Positions 1-8,612 are shown, counted from the first letter of the stretch. The stretch: 64,000 nt of DNA from Pseudomonas sp. A-RE-19 (GCF_019956555.1 NZ_JAHBDQ010000002.1:142538-206537), one strand, 5' to 3'. Made by a program: numbers and translations. The notes: generated from the letters alone by a model not told the origin.

Positions 1-982
1 GGTCAGTCAGAAGATTTTTGCAGGCAATGCTCCTCAGCCCCTGGAGCCGGGAACCTGTGCGCGGATCTTCACCGGCGCGCCTGTGCCCGCAGGTGCCGAC
101 TGTGTCGAGATGCAGGAAAACGCCGAAGTCCTGGCGGATGAGCGGATACGTTTCGCCGAGATCATGACCCCGGGACAAAATATCCGGCCACAAGGCCAGG
201 AAACTACCGTTGGTGAGCTGATCTTGTCTGCCGGAACGCGCTTGGGTCCTATCGAACAGGGGTTGGCGGCTTCCCTGGGATGCGCTGAACTGGACGTGGT
301 ACGCAAGGTTCGTGTCGCGGTCCTGTCTACCGGGGATGAATTGGTTGAGCCAGGCCAGACCCTTGGGCCGGGACAGATCTACAACAGTAATCGAGTGTTG
401 CTCTGCAGTTGGTTGCAGCGCTTGGGTTGTGAGGTGATCGATGCCGGCATTCTTCCCGATGATTTAGTGACCACTCGTGCCCGACTGGGCGAGTTGAAGG
501 ATGTCGACCTGATTCTCTCAACGGGTGGTGTATCGGTGGGAGAGGCCGACTTCCTGGGCATTGCCTTGCGGGAAGAGGGCGAGTTGACGCTGTGGAAGCT
601 TGCCATCAAACCAGGCAAACCGCTGACGGTCGGGCATTTTCGCGGGGTGCCTGTGATTGGTTTACCCGGTAATCCGGCGTCAACCCTGGTGACCTTTGCT
701 TTGCTGGCAAGACCCTATCTCTTGCGCCGCCAAGGCGTGAAAGAAGTCGAGCCCTTGAAGATTCAGGTGCCGGCAGGATTTGTCTGGCCCAAGGCCGGCA
801 ATCGACGTGAGTACTTGCGCGGACGTCTGGAGAGTGGCCGGGCAATCATCTACAAGAATCAGAGCTCGGGTGTACTGCGCAGTGCTGCCTGGGCTGATGG
901 CCTGGTTGAAGTGCTGGAGGGCCGTACCCTGACCGAAGGTGATTGTGTGGGCTTCATCCCCCTGAGCGAAGTCTTGAGCTGA
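1..982 (+). CDS. moeA: Molybdopterin molybdenumtransferase MoeA (5' end outside window)
   Basis: MoeA inserts molybdate into adenylylated molybdopterin in the last cytoplasmic step of molybdenum cofactor synthesis. The reading frame is open from base 2 and already inside the protein, so the true start lies upstream; about 326 residues of a protein that is usually near 400 are visible. Family motifs are clear: the STGDELVEPG stretch, GQIYNSN, LSTGGVSVGEADF (the MoCF-binding core), GKPLTVG and GLPGNPAS, followed by the C-terminal beta domain. The stop is TGA at 980-982. A 10-bp stem with a 19-base loop (995-1033) follows, but it has no T-run, so I do not call it a terminator. The only doubt is the unseen N-terminus. 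Confidence 0.95.
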   Translation, partial: VSQKIFAGNAPQPLEPGTCARIFTGAPVPAGADCVEMQENAEVLADERIRFAEIMTPGQNIRPQGQETTVGELILSAGTRLGPIEQGLAASLGCAELDVVRKVRVAVLSTGDELVEPGQTLGPGQIYNSNRVLLCSWLQRLGCEVIDAGILPDDLVTTRARLGELKDVDLILSTGGVSVGEADFLGIALREEGELTLWKLAIKPGKPLTVGHFRGVPVIGLPGNPASTLVTFALLARPYLLRRQGVKEVEPLKIQVPAGFVWPKAGNRREYLRGRLESGRAIIYKNQSSGVLRSAAWADGLVEVLEGRTLTEGDCVGFIPLSEVLS

Positions 983-1043
983 TCTTTGCCTTTTTCCACG
1001 CAAGCCTGGTCGGGCGAGTCAGTCTTGCGTGGAGGACGCTCTA

Positions 1044-1238
1044 TCAGTGAGCCAGAAGTGTCACGACCTGGTCGAAACGACTGTTGGCGATCCAGGCCAA
1101 AAGCCCCAGGACTACGGCTGTCCCACCCACTGAGTAAGCGAGCCTGTGTTTGATGGACTTGACGTCGCCGCGGACTGCATCCATGTCTTTCCGGATGTTC
1201 TTGAGGTGTGCCTCCAGTTCAATGACGCGAGGTTCCAT
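1044..1238 (-). CDS. Small coiled-coil membrane protein, 64 aa
   Basis: Unnamed small protein. I chose the ATG at 1238 because GGAGAA lies at good spacing before it; the longer open frame upstream has no such support. Residues 1-30 are charged and heptad-like (MEPRVIELEAHLKNIRKDM and onward), predicting a short coiled coil. Residues about 35-53 are hydrophobic, predicting one membrane segment, and a short tail follows. This layout (an MEPR start, a coil, then one helix) resembles small XhlA-like proteins often seen in proteobacteria, some linked to prophage lysis, but no phage gene is nearby. The function is unknown. It is convergent with moeA. Confidence 0.6.
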   Translation of the reverse strand: MEPRVIELEAHLKNIRKDMDAVRGDVKSIKHRLAYSVGGTAVVLGLLAWIANSRFDQVVTLLAH

Positions 1239-1675
1239 ATCGACTTCTCCGGTGGGCTTTGCGCTGTTTTTGAATTCGCAATGATGATTGGCACGATTCT
1301 CTGCGGACGGCGCAACCGGAGTTACCGGTAGCCTGAGCTTATGGTTCTGCATGGAGTAAAACGCCCCTTGCTTTAAAGCCATTCCAGTGGCTGATGTTGA
1401 CTATGGATTTTGGGGGGCTTAAAGAAGTTCCATTCATTGTTTGCACGTCCCTGTGTGTTTTCATTGCTGATTAGCGGATAACCGCAGAGCCAACGTTGTA
1501 CCAGATCGTCCTTGCGGGTCAATTGAGCCTATTCCTCATATCTTGTAAGAAAAAATACCGCTCTGTAGGACTCAAGCCTGCTTCTTCTGGAAATAATTCA
1601 AATCCTTGCAACTTTTATGAGGCGCTGTGAGGTCAACATGTCTCATGTGGATTCCAGAAAGGGGGAGTAACAAAA
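1239..1675. other. Intergenic stretch with no gene recognised
   Basis: These 437 bases separate the small membrane protein and the lipid kinase gene. The stretch is more AT-rich than the flanking genes. It contains the ribosome binding site of the kinase (a GGGGGAG run about 8 bases before its ATG). I see no credible gene, RNA or repeat. Confidence 0.5.
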
Positions 1676-2593
1676 ATGAGCGAGCGCAAGGCGCTGTTGA
1701 TTCTGCATGGCAAGCAGGCACTCAATGAGCTGGTCCGTGCAGCAGTCGAGAGCAAGCGCCAGCAGGGCTGGGAACTGGCTGTTCGACTGACCTGGGAGGC
1801 CGGTGATGCACAGCGGCTGGTGGGGGAAGCGCTGACGGCAGGTTATATGCAACTCATTGCTGGCGGCGGTGATGGCACCTTGCGTGATGTCGCCGAAGCC
1901 ATGGCGGCGCATTCGACGCAGGCCAGTCTGGTGCTTTTACCCTTGGGCACCGCCAACGATTTTGCTCGCGCCGCCGGTGTGCCTCTGGAGCCCGCTCAGG
2001 CGTTGGACCTTCTGGAGGTTGCGCCGCAAGCCATTGATCTGGGAGAAGTCGGCGGGCAGGTTTTCCTGAACATGGCCACGGGCGGCTTTGGCAGCCAGGT
2101 CACGGCCAATACCTCCGAGGATCTGAAAAAAATTCTCGGAGGCGCGGCTTATCTCTTTACGGGTTTATCGCGTTTCAGTGAGCTGCATGCGGCTTATGGA
2201 GAGTTGCAGGGGCCGGATTTCCACTGGCGCGGTGAGCTGTTGGCATTGGGCATCGGCAATGGTCGACAGGCTGGCGGTGGTCATGTGTTGTGCCCGCAGG
2301 CGCTGGCTGACGATGGTTTGCTCGATATCAGTATTTTGCCGGCGCCGCAGGAAGTGGTCGGCACCTTGAAAGACCTGCTGACCGACGGCTTCGGGATCGA
2401 CAACATGTTTGTGCGAGCCCGCTTGCCATGGGTCGAAATCAAAGTCTCGGAGGGGCTTTACATCAACCTCGACGGCGAGCCTTTGGAGGGAGATAGCCTG
2501 CGTTTCTCGGCGCGTGCGGCGGCATTACGCGTGCATTTGCCTGAGGGCTCGCCGCTGCTGAGTGCGTCGTATCCCGTTAATCGTCCAGGCTGA
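1676..2593 (+). CDS. yegS: YegS/DagK-family lipid kinase
   Basis: Predicted cytoplasmic or peripheral-membrane lipid kinase of the diacylglycerol-kinase catalytic family (YegS/BmrU type), which phosphorylates a lipid such as phosphatidylglycerol or diacylglycerol with ATP. At 305 residues it matches the family length near 300. The nucleotide-binding motif GGGDGTLRDVAEAM is at about residues 62-75, followed by LPLGTANDFARA, and a C-terminal sandwich domain includes the NLDGEPL motif near residue 264. The start ATG has a strong GGGGGAG site. The last 17 bases overlap the 3' end of the convergent response-regulator gene, so both stop codons lie inside each other's frames. The real substrate cannot be told from sequence. 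Confidence 0.88.
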   Translation: MSERKALLILHGKQALNELVRAAVESKRQQGWELAVRLTWEAGDAQRLVGEALTAGYMQLIAGGGDGTLRDVAEAMAAHSTQASLVLLPLGTANDFARAAGVPLEPAQALDLLEVAPQAIDLGEVGGQVFLNMATGGFGSQVTANTSEDLKKILGGAAYLFTGLSRFSELHAAYGELQGPDFHWRGELLALGIGNGRQAGGGHVLCPQALADDGLLDISILPAPQEVVGTLKDLLTDGFGIDNMFVRARLPWVEIKVSEGLYINLDGEPLEGDSLRFSARAAALRVHLPEGSPLLSASYPVNRPG

Positions 2594-3236
2594 TGATCTG
2601 CTCACGCACGGCGAATAGCACCAGGCCAGCCACGTCATAGATCTGCAAGCGTTTCATGATTTGCGAGCGGTGGGTTTCGACAGTCTTGATGCTCAGGCCC
2701 AGACCGTTGGCGATTTCCCGAGTGGACTTGCCACGAACAATCAGCCGCAGAATCTCCAGTTGACGTGCCGTCAGGTTATGCGAGTCCAGGGTTTGTGGCT
2801 GATTTTTCTGGGTTCGGATCAGCGCCTGGTTGATCACGGTATGGGCGATGGCCGGGCTCAGGTAGCGTTCGTTGTTGCGCAAGGCATCCAGGGCATGTGC
2901 GAGTTCGGTGGCCGTGGTGTCTTTGAGCAGATAGCCATAAGCACCGGATTCCAGTGCTTGCATGATGAGTGCTGGATCGGTGTGCATCGACAGGATGAGC
3001 ACTTTGCTCTGCGGGCGGGCTCGTTTGAGTCGCTGCAAGGCTTCAAGGCCACCGGTTTCCTTCATGGAAATATCCAGCAGGATGATGTCCGGGGACAATT
3101 GCTCGACCATCTCGAGTAACTGTGAGCCATCATTGGCCTCACCGATTACCGCATAGCCGGGAATATCCAGCACCAGAGCGCGCACGCCAGCCCTGATAAG
3201 CGAGTGGTCGTCCACTAGAAGTAAGTTACAAGTCAA
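2577..3236 (-). CDS. NarL/FixJ-family response regulator
   Basis: Cytoplasmic transcription factor with an N-terminal receiver domain (about residues 1-120; acidic pocket at LLVDDHS, phospho-acceptor Asp in IILLDIS, conserved Lys in YLLKDT) and a C-terminal LuxR-type helix-turn-helix (about 150-210; LTARQLEILRLIVRGKS and IKTVETHRSQIMKRL). The start appears to be TTG at 3236, overlapping the stop of the upstream kinase as TTGA, which implies translational coupling to its cognate kinase. At 219 residues it has normal length. It resembles BvgA/UhpA-like regulators, but the regulon is unknown. The 3' end overlaps the yegS-like gene by 17 bases. Confidence 0.9.
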   Translation of the reverse strand: MTCNLLLVDDHSLIRAGVRALVLDIPGYAVIGEANDGSQLLEMVEQLSPDIILLDISMKETGGLEALQRLKRARPQSKVLILSMHTDPALIMQALESGAYGYLLKDTTATELAHALDALRNNERYLSPAIAHTVINQALIRTQKNQPQTLDSHNLTARQLEILRLIVRGKSTREIANGLGLSIKTVETHRSQIMKRLQIYDVAGLVLFAVREQIISLDD

Positions 3237-4213
3237 CGCATAACCCTATTCGTACTGGCCCGTTCGAGCGCCCGGGGAGCCCAAGGGAAGAGTGCTTCGA
3301 TTTGAGTGCCTTTGCCCGGTTCGCTGGTCACGGTCAGCGTGCCACCTAACAGATCGATCCGTTCCGACATCCCGGCCATTCCGCGTTGCCCCTCACGAGC
3401 GGGGTCCGCCGCGGGGGCGAAACCCTGGCCATCGTCGCTGATCAACAGTGCCAGGCCTTGGGGCAGGCGTTGCAGGCGGACCAACAGATTCTTGGCTTGG
3501 GCGTGACGCAATATATTGGTAACGGCTTCTTGAGTGATTCGAAAGGCCGCCACCGCCATTTCCTCCGGTATGCCTGCCAAGCGTTGATGGCATTCCAGAC
3601 TCCAGTTTACTGACGTATTGGCCAGGGTCCTGAGCAAGTGTGCACGCAGACTGGCTTCCAGACCGAGACTGGCCAGTTGCCGCGGATTCAATATGGCCGA
3701 CACATCACGAACCTTGGTCAGGGTTTCGTCCAGCGTATCGCAGAGCACCGAACATTGACCCTGCAGTTCTTCGGGCAATCGACGTTTGAGCCATTCACTT
3801 TGAAGTTTTGCAGCCGTCAGCAATTGACCGATATCGTCGTGCAATTCACGACTGAGTCGGTGGCGTTCGTTTTCTTGCACCTCCAGCAGGCGGTCGGCCA
3901 ACTCTTGAGGCTGAAACTTTATTGATTTGCGCGAGAGGCGATGCCTCACCCAGACGCAGGCCAGCGCTGCGCAATTGAGCACCAGCAGACTCGTCGGCAG
4001 AGGCATGGACAAGCTGTAGACCAGCAGGCTGCCCAGTGCCGAGCAGGTACACACTAAAAGCGTGAACCGGCGCGCGTTTTTTCGTGAAGGTCGCCACAGG
4101 GTGATTGACTTGAGGCTGGCGTACATAGCGGATGGAGCCAATGGATGTTCGCTGCGGGCAGACCGCCATAGTGGCTGGCGTGTCTCTATGTGGAAATCTG
4201 CTGTATGACTCAT
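3233..4213 (-). CDS. HisKA_3 sensor histidine kinase (NarX/UhpB type)
   Basis: Membrane-bound sensor kinase partner of the NarL-type regulator downstream, with TTGA overlap. After an N-terminal region there are two hydrophobic helices (about residues 45-62 and 66-84 counted from the ATG at 4213) with almost no periplasmic loop. A HisKA_3 dimerisation domain follows (ERHRLSRELHDDIGQLL, with the phospho-His in ELHDD), then an HATPase domain (N box ITQEAVTNILRHAQ, G boxes ISDDGQGF and GMSERIDLLGG). Without a periplasmic sensor domain the signal is probably membrane or cytoplasmic. The start is uncertain: ATG codons at 4213 and 4126 are both possible, neither with a strong ribosome site, and the frame opens as far as a TTG at 4303. 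Confidence 0.85.
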   Translation of the reverse strand: MSHTADFHIETRQPLWRSARSEHPLAPSAMYASLKSITLWRPSRKNARRFTLLVCTCSALGSLLVYSLSMPLPTSLLVLNCAALACVWVRHRLSRKSIKFQPQELADRLLEVQENERHRLSRELHDDIGQLLTAAKLQSEWLKRRLPEELQGQCSVLCDTLDETLTKVRDVSAILNPRQLASLGLEASLRAHLLRTLANTSVNWSLECHQRLAGIPEEMAVAAFRITQEAVTNILRHAQAKNLLVRLQRLPQGLALLISDDGQGFAPAADPAREGQRGMAGMSERIDLLGGTLTVTSEPGKGTQIEALFPWAPRALERASTNRVMR

Positions 4214-4619
4214 CTTCGATGGCCGGGTAAGGCTGCGAAATACAGCCTTCAGTGTTATCCGGCTATTCTCGAATAGCGTCACTCTGCCATTAATTGGCGT
4301 CAACTAATGGGCGGCATAATACCACTTAAGATACCGTTGGTCGCGTTCGGTATATAGCGCTATACAATTGGCCAATTAGCTTTCTGGACGAAGCTTCCAC
4401 AATGGAAAAACTTTCGACTTGTCCTCGATTGTGCCAAACGCTTATTGACCGGCACGGGCCTGTAAATCGAGATAGAAGTCTGCTTTGACAGGCGTTAATT
4501 ATTTGTTTCGAGCTGTCGTTACCCGGTATGCAATATTCAATTACGACTGAGCACACTCAAGTTAAAGAGCGCCAGCATGGCAATAAACATCGGCGACACG
4601 GCAAGGATATCGGGTGAAT
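4214..4619. other. Intergenic stretch with no gene recognised
   Basis: About 400 bases between the histidine kinase and the Hpt-like gene, both on the minus strand. It is AT-richer than the surroundings and should contain the promoter of the kinase-regulator pair. A short open frame of 76 codons on the minus strand here lacks family resemblance and a ribosome site, so I do not call it. Confidence 0.4.
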
Positions 4620-5090
4620 TCAAGCCTGCCGTTCCGAGAACGAAACGAGCGTGAACGGCCTGGAGCGGCCAGGCGGTTGAAATTGGCTTTGCCCCACTTG
4701 AAACGCAAACGCTTCAATCAAGGAGGTCTGCTCGCTGTCATCGAGACCGAGTTGACCCGTTGTCTGATCAATGAGTTCGAGTTGCCAGGCCATTAGCGTG
4801 AAGCAATCCTTGAGCGCATCCAGTGCCTGATCGTGCAGGTTCATGTGGTTCTGAGCGTGGCTCAGCAATCCATGAAGATGCAGCGAGAACTCCGAAACCG
4901 CCGCCAGTGCAAGGGCATCGGCCTTGCTGGCCAGTTTGAGAAGGGTGCTGAGCATGCAATCGATGGCGTCCTTGTCATTGCTGATCAATTGCAAATGACT
5001 CAGGCACTCCTCGGATTTGGCCAGGAGTGTTTCAGCCTCGATGAGAAACTCCGGAAACCGCTGAGCCCATTCTTTCGGATCGTTCGGCAT
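4620..5090 (-). CDS. Hpt/CheA-P1-like helical protein lacking the phospho-histidine
   Basis: The start is the ATG at 5090, which has GGAG 7 bases upstream; a GTG 12 bases earlier would bury that site. The 156-residue product is all-helical and begins FPEFLIEAETLLAKSEECL, the pattern of the first helix of CheA P1/Hpt domains. Where these domains carry the HxxKGSA motif, this protein reads TLLKLASKA (about residues 49-57), so the phosphorylatable His is absent. It could be a pseudo-Hpt acting as a binding or competitor domain. It is divergent from cheV with 463 bases between, which suggests a chemotaxis or motility link, but that is inference. The C-terminal 30 residues are polar and probably disordered. 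Confidence 0.55.
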   Translation of the reverse strand: MPNDPKEWAQRFPEFLIEAETLLAKSEECLSHLQLISNDKDAIDCMLSTLLKLASKADALALAAVSEFSLHLHGLLSHAQNHMNLHDQALDALKDCFTLMAWQLELIDQTTGQLGLDDSEQTSLIEAFAFQVGQSQFQPPGRSRPFTLVSFSERQA

Positions 5091-5484
5091 GCTTATCTCC
5101 ACAACGTCATGTCAGATGAGGGAATGTCGTGTGTGCCAACGAGAACCTTACGTGTCCCGGCGCTGCCAGACGGTCGTGAGATCGCGCTCCGGCAGGCTTG
5201 GGCGCCGGCTGGGGAACTCGAGAGGGTGGATGGCCACTGACCTGCGATCGCACACAAAAGCCTGACTCCGTTCATGCAATGAGAATGGCGTCACATTAAT
5301 GGCTATTGGATATTGCGAACATCAGGTTGGGCCTGATTGTTACTAGGGGAATCCCTTACGCAGGGGAACCTAACGTGCAAACCGAGGTCGCGCGGCAGGG
5401 GATGAAGCAGATGGAAATCACGGAGCCAGTAAAACATGATGTTAATGTGACATCAATGCCTGATCATGGCATTTTGTGCGGGGG

Positions 5485-5511
5485 TCAAGGTCCGGCGAAA
5501 ACAGCCGATAA
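5485..5511 (+). promoter_or_regulatory. FliA (sigma-28) promoter of cheV
   Basis: The sequence has TCAAGGTC, an 11-base spacer and GCCGATAA. The -10 half is identical to the flagellar sigma-28 consensus; the -35 half matches 5 of 8 positions of TAAAGTTT, and the spacing is exact. Transcription would begin near 5520, giving a leader of about 35 bases before the cheV ATG at 5554. Confidence 0.8.
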
Positions 5512-5553
5512 CTCCCTTTAGTGAATTCATCAGAACAAGCCCAGGAGTCATTA

Positions 5554-6489
5554 ATGGCCGGCATTCTCGACACGGTAGACCAACGCACGCAACTGGTGGG
5601 TGAGAATCGCCTGGAAATTCTCATGTTCCGGCTGGCCGGACGGCAATTGTTCGCGATCAACGTCTTCAAGGTCCAGGAAGTGCTGCAACTGCCGAAGCTG
5701 ACCCTGATGCCCCAGCGTCACCCCTTTGTTTGCGGCGTGGTCAACCTGCGTGGCCAGACGCTGCCGGTGATCGACCTGTCCCAGGCCATCGGCATGCGTC
5801 CGCTGGTGCCAAGCCCCACCAGTACGATCATCGTCACTGAGTACAACCGCTCGGTACAGGCGTTTCTGGTCGGTGGGGTGGATCGCATCGTCAACATGAA
5901 CTGGGAAGCCATCCTGCCACCGCCCACCAGTGCCGGTCGCCAGCATTACCTGACCGCCATCAGCAAAGTCGATGACCAGTTGGTGGAAATCATCGACGTC
6001 GAAAAAGTCCTGGCCGAAATCGTTCCTTATAACGCCAAGGTTTCCCGCGACAAACTCGATGATCCGGTTCTGGAGCTCGCCCGCGGCCGTGAAGTGTTGC
6101 TGGTGGATGACTCGAACGTGGCCCTGTCGCAATTGCGCGACACCTTGGGCCAGTTGGGCGTGAAGATGCACATCGCCAGCGATGGCCTGAAGGCGCTGAA
6201 CATGCTCAAGGCCTGGGCTGATACCGGTGAGGTCATGACCGACAAGCTGCTGATGATCTTCACCGATGCGGAAATGCCGGAGATGGACGGCTATCGCCTG
6301 ACCACCGAAATTCGTAACGATCCCCGTTTGCGCGGCCTTTATGTGGTTTTGCATACCTCGCTGTCGGGTAGCTTCAACGATTCGATGGTCAAGAAGGTCG
6401 GCTGCGACAACTTCCTCTCCAAGTTCCAGCCCGACAAACTCGTCGACGTAGTGCGCCAGCGCCTGATGCTCGACGCAGTACCTGCTTGA
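5554..6489 (+). CDS. cheV: Chemotaxis coupling protein CheV (CheW-REC fusion)
   Basis: CheV couples methyl-accepting receptors to CheA and is tuned by phosphorylation of its receiver domain. The CheW domain spans about residues 15-165 (FRLAGRQLFAINVFKVQEVL and VVNLRGQTLPVIDL are diagnostic). The receiver domain spans about 180-305 (LLVDDSNVAL; phospho-acceptor Asp in IFTDAEMPEMDGY; Lys in FLSKFQPD). The ATG at 5554 is preferred to a GTG at 5521 because CAGGAG sits 6 bases before it. At 311 residues it has normal length. A FliA promoter precedes it, and a REPIN lies 86 bases after its stop. It stands apart from the main che operon, as cheV genes in Pseudomonas often do. Confidence 0.95.
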   Translation: MAGILDTVDQRTQLVGENRLEILMFRLAGRQLFAINVFKVQEVLQLPKLTLMPQRHPFVCGVVNLRGQTLPVIDLSQAIGMRPLVPSPTSTIIVTEYNRSVQAFLVGGVDRIVNMNWEAILPPPTSAGRQHYLTAISKVDDQLVEIIDVEKVLAEIVPYNAKVSRDKLDDPVLELARGREVLLVDDSNVALSQLRDTLGQLGVKMHIASDGLKALNMLKAWADTGEVMTDKLLMIFTDAEMPEMDGYRLTTEIRNDPRLRGLYVVLHTSLSGSFNDSMVKKVGCDNFLSKFQPDKLVDVVRQRLMLDAVPA

Positions 6490-6574
6490 TAACGATCTGG
6501 AAAAAAGCGCAGTTGCAGTGTTCGGGCGCGCTGCGCAGCCAAGCCCCAATGCCGGTAAGTTGAGCGACGAAAAT

Positions 6575-6668
6575 CCTGTGGGAGCGTGGCTTGCCCGCGA
6601 AGAATGCACCGCGGTTTTTCAGGTATTACGCGTCATCGTTCTTCGCGGGCAAGCCACGCTCCCACAGG
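6575..6668. repeat. REPIN (28-bp perfect inverted REP pair)
   Basis: Arms 6575-6602 and 6641-6668 are perfect reverse complements, beginning CCTGTGGGAGCG and ending CGCGAAG, around a 38-base centre. It is a Pseudomonas REP of the GTGGGAGC class, between cheV and the MOSC gene. Confidence 0.95.
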
Positions 6669-6756
6669 TTCTGCGCAAACTCCCCCCGCCACAGGGGCTT
6701 TGATTCGGTGATCAAGCTCGTATAGGGTGGCGTTTTTACCCACCAGGGAGTTGGCC

Positions 6757-7560
6757 ATGCGTCTGAGCGCGCTTTATCGTTTTCCGTTGAAATCCGGCAA
6801 GGGCGAGACCCTCAATCAGGTCAGCCTGGACAAGCTGGGGCTGGACGGTGATCGACGCTGGATGTTGGTGGACGAGGCCAGCGGGCGCTTTCTGACCCAG
6901 CGCGCGGTGGCGAAAATGAGTCAGCTGTCGGCGTTATGGAATGCCGACGGCGGCTTGACCCTCAGTGCCCCGGACCATTCGCCGATCGATATTGCGTTGC
7001 CTGACGGTGAGGCCGATCTGCGTGGCGTGACCATCTGGCGCGACACCTTGCGCGTTCCCGATGCCGGCGATGCGGCGGGTGCCTGGGTCAGTGAGTTCAT
7101 CGGTAAGCCGACGCGTCTGGTGCAAGTGCCGCTTGATCGCGCGCGGACCACCCAGGCCGGCTATGGCAAGGACGATGATCAAGTGGCTTTTGCCGACGGA
7201 TTTCCATTGTTGCTGATTGGTCAGGCGTCGCTGGAAGACTTGTCGAGCAAGGTCGGGCGGCCGCTGGAGATGTTGCGTTTTCGGCCCAATCTGGTGATCG
7301 AGGGCAGCGAGGCATATGCCGAAGATAGCTGGAAGCGCATCCGCATCGGCGATGTCGAGTTCCGCGTAGTCAAGTCCTGTTCACGCTGTATTCTGACCAC
7401 TATCGATCCGCAGACCGGCGAGCGCAGCGAAGATCGCGAACCTTTGGCGACCTTGCAGAAATACCGGGCCCAGGAAGACGGCGCGATGTTCGGTCAGAAT
7501 CTGGTCAATGACGGCAATGGCCGGCTCGAAGTCGGCATGCCGGTGACGATCCTCGAATAA
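6757..7560 (+). CDS. MOSC-domain protein (YcbX-like, without ferredoxin domain)
   Basis: Likely molybdenum-cofactor-binding protein. It has an N-terminal MOSC beta-barrel domain (about residues 1-115, starting LSALYRFPLKSGKGE) followed by a MOSC domain (about 125-265) with the conserved Cys in KSCSRCILTTIDPQTGE, as in YcbX/mARC proteins that reduce N-hydroxylated compounds. E. coli YcbX carries a C-terminal 2Fe-2S ferredoxin domain; at 267 residues this one stops before it, so it would need a separate electron donor. The ATG at 6757 has GGGAG at good spacing; an in-frame GTG at 6727 lacks this. It ends before a bidirectional terminator. Confidence 0.85.
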   Translation: MRLSALYRFPLKSGKGETLNQVSLDKLGLDGDRRWMLVDEASGRFLTQRAVAKMSQLSALWNADGGLTLSAPDHSPIDIALPDGEADLRGVTIWRDTLRVPDAGDAAGAWVSEFIGKPTRLVQVPLDRARTTQAGYGKDDDQVAFADGFPLLLIGQASLEDLSSKVGRPLEMLRFRPNLVIEGSEAYAEDSWKRIRIGDVEFRVVKSCSRCILTTIDPQTGERSEDREPLATLQKYRAQEDGAMFGQNLVNDGNGRLEVGMPVTILE

Positions 7561-7575
7561 AAGCCCTTCAAAATG

Positions 7576-7609
7576 AAAAATGCCCGTGTCCAAGGACACG
7601 GGCATTTTT
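7576..7609. terminator. Bidirectional intrinsic terminator
   Basis: A 16-bp stem (AAAAATGCCCGTGTCC paired with its complement) closes on an AA loop and has A-runs on one side and T-runs on the other, so it can stop transcription from the MOSC gene (plus) and from ppnP (minus). Confidence 0.93.
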
Positions 7610-7633
7610 TTATCGCTGTGAAAACCCAGGGTT

Positions 7634-7918
7634 TTAGCCGCGGTATTCGCACAGGTAAGCGGTGTCGACGGCCACTTTCAGCTGGAACTTGCTGTTGGCG
7701 GGCACGTTGAACTGGCTGCCGGCGGCGAAGGTTTCCCAATCAGTGCTGTCAGGCAGTTTGACGGTCAGGGCGCCGGACACCACGTGCATGATTTCACGCT
7801 GGCTGGTGCCGAATTCGTATTCGCCCGGTGCCATGACGCCGATGGTCGCCGGACCTTCAGCGGTGCCAAAGGCGATCGACTTGACGGTGCCGTCGAAGTA
7901 CTCGTTGACTTTAAACAT
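7634..7918 (-). CDS. ppnP: Pyrimidine/purine nucleoside phosphorylase PpnP
   Basis: Small cupin-fold nucleoside phosphorylase (formerly DUF1255/YaiE), 94 residues, that splits nucleosides with phosphate to free bases and ribose-1-phosphate in nucleotide salvage. The whole family pattern is present: [16 protein letters not shown] at the N-terminus, [25 protein letters not shown] and the closing YLCEY. The ATG at 7918 has GAGGAA 7 bases upstream; the frame extends further but without support. It sits downstream of the exonuclease gene with a 74-base gap and ends at the bidirectional terminator. Confidence 0.93.
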   Translation of the reverse strand: MFKVNEYFDGTVKSIAFGTAEGPATIGVMAPGEYEFGTSQREIMHVVSGALTVKLPDSTDWETFAAGSQFNVPANSKFQLKVAVDTAYLCEYRG

Positions 7919-7992
7919 GGGCGGTTCCTCGAAAAGGGCTAAAAAGGGCCGGCCAGTATGCACAAGGTGTCGATAGGCGTCACCTCCTGCAC

Positions 7993-8541
7993 TCAAGGAT
8001 TAGCAGGGAAAATCAGCGGTAACAAACGTGCGGTATTGCGTGCATCCTCCAGCGCCCGATGCTGCTGACCGTTGAATTGCAGGCCCGCCAGTTGCAAGGC
8101 GCCATTAAGCCCCAGCGGGCGCTCGAGCCGACGAGCCTTGGCGAAGCGTTGCTTGAGGTTCATGTGCGGCACCCGGCTCAGGGCGCTGTCGAGTTGCAGG
8201 CGCTGCCAGTCCTGAAGCAGTTGTTTGCGGTCGTAATCGCCCCAACTGGCCCAGCCTTCGAGACGCGCGTGATGTTGGCCGAGCCAGCGTTCGAACAACG
8301 GCCAGACGTCGGTGAGCGGCTGTGCGGCATCGATATTGGCCTGGGTGATGTGGGTCAGTTCCCGGCAAAACGGCGTCAGCAAGGGCCTGCGCAACGGGCG
8401 CACGAAGCACTGGAAGTGATCCAGTTCCTGGCCCTTGCGGTCCACGAGGGTGGCGCCGATTTCGATGATTTCCATTTCCGTTACTGGCCAGCCACCCTCA
8501 TCGGTGGTGGCTTCCAGATCAATGACCAACCAGTGAGGCAT
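7993..8541 (-). CDS. DEDDh 3'-5' exonuclease (ERI-1/KapD-like)
   Basis: Cytoplasmic 3'-5' exonuclease of the DnaQ/DEDDh superfamily. ExoI is [10 protein letters not shown] (residues about 5-14, catalytic Asp and Glu). ExoII includes the Asp in WGDYDRKQL, and ExoIII is [13 protein letters not shown], with catalytic His and Asp near the C-terminus. The 182-residue length and the conserved CRELTHIT segment fit the ERI-1-like branch, which trims RNA or structured nucleic acids; the substrate here is unknown. The ATG at 8541 has AGGAA at 8 bases; an in-frame upstream start at 8589 is weaker. Confidence 0.86.
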   Translation of the reverse strand: MPHWLVIDLEATTDEGGWPVTEMEIIEIGATLVDRKGQELDHFQCFVRPLRRPLLTPFCRELTHITQANIDAAQPLTDVWPLFERWLGQHHARLEGWASWGDYDRKQLLQDWQRLQLDSALSRVPHMNLKQRFAKARRLERPLGLNGALQLAGLQFNGQQHRALEDARNTARLLPLIFPANP

Positions 8542-8612
8542 CGCAGGGTTCCTGGTATCCGCGTCCTGATAGGGCTTGAGCGTAGCCAAACCCGGCGGAT
8601 CCGCCTAGCGGC

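Noticed and set aside
995..1033. Stem-loop after moeA as a terminator
   Set aside because: The 10-bp stem has a long loop, and the T-run lies before the stem on the plus strand, so neither direction has a U-tract after the stem.
4326..4556. 76-codon open frame on the minus strand
   Set aside because: AT-rich intergenic DNA, no ribosome site, no domain or compositional sign of a protein.
5551..6609. Long open frame on the minus strand opposite cheV
   Set aside because: Shadow of the GC-rich cheV gene; the plus-strand product has complete CheW and receiver motifs.
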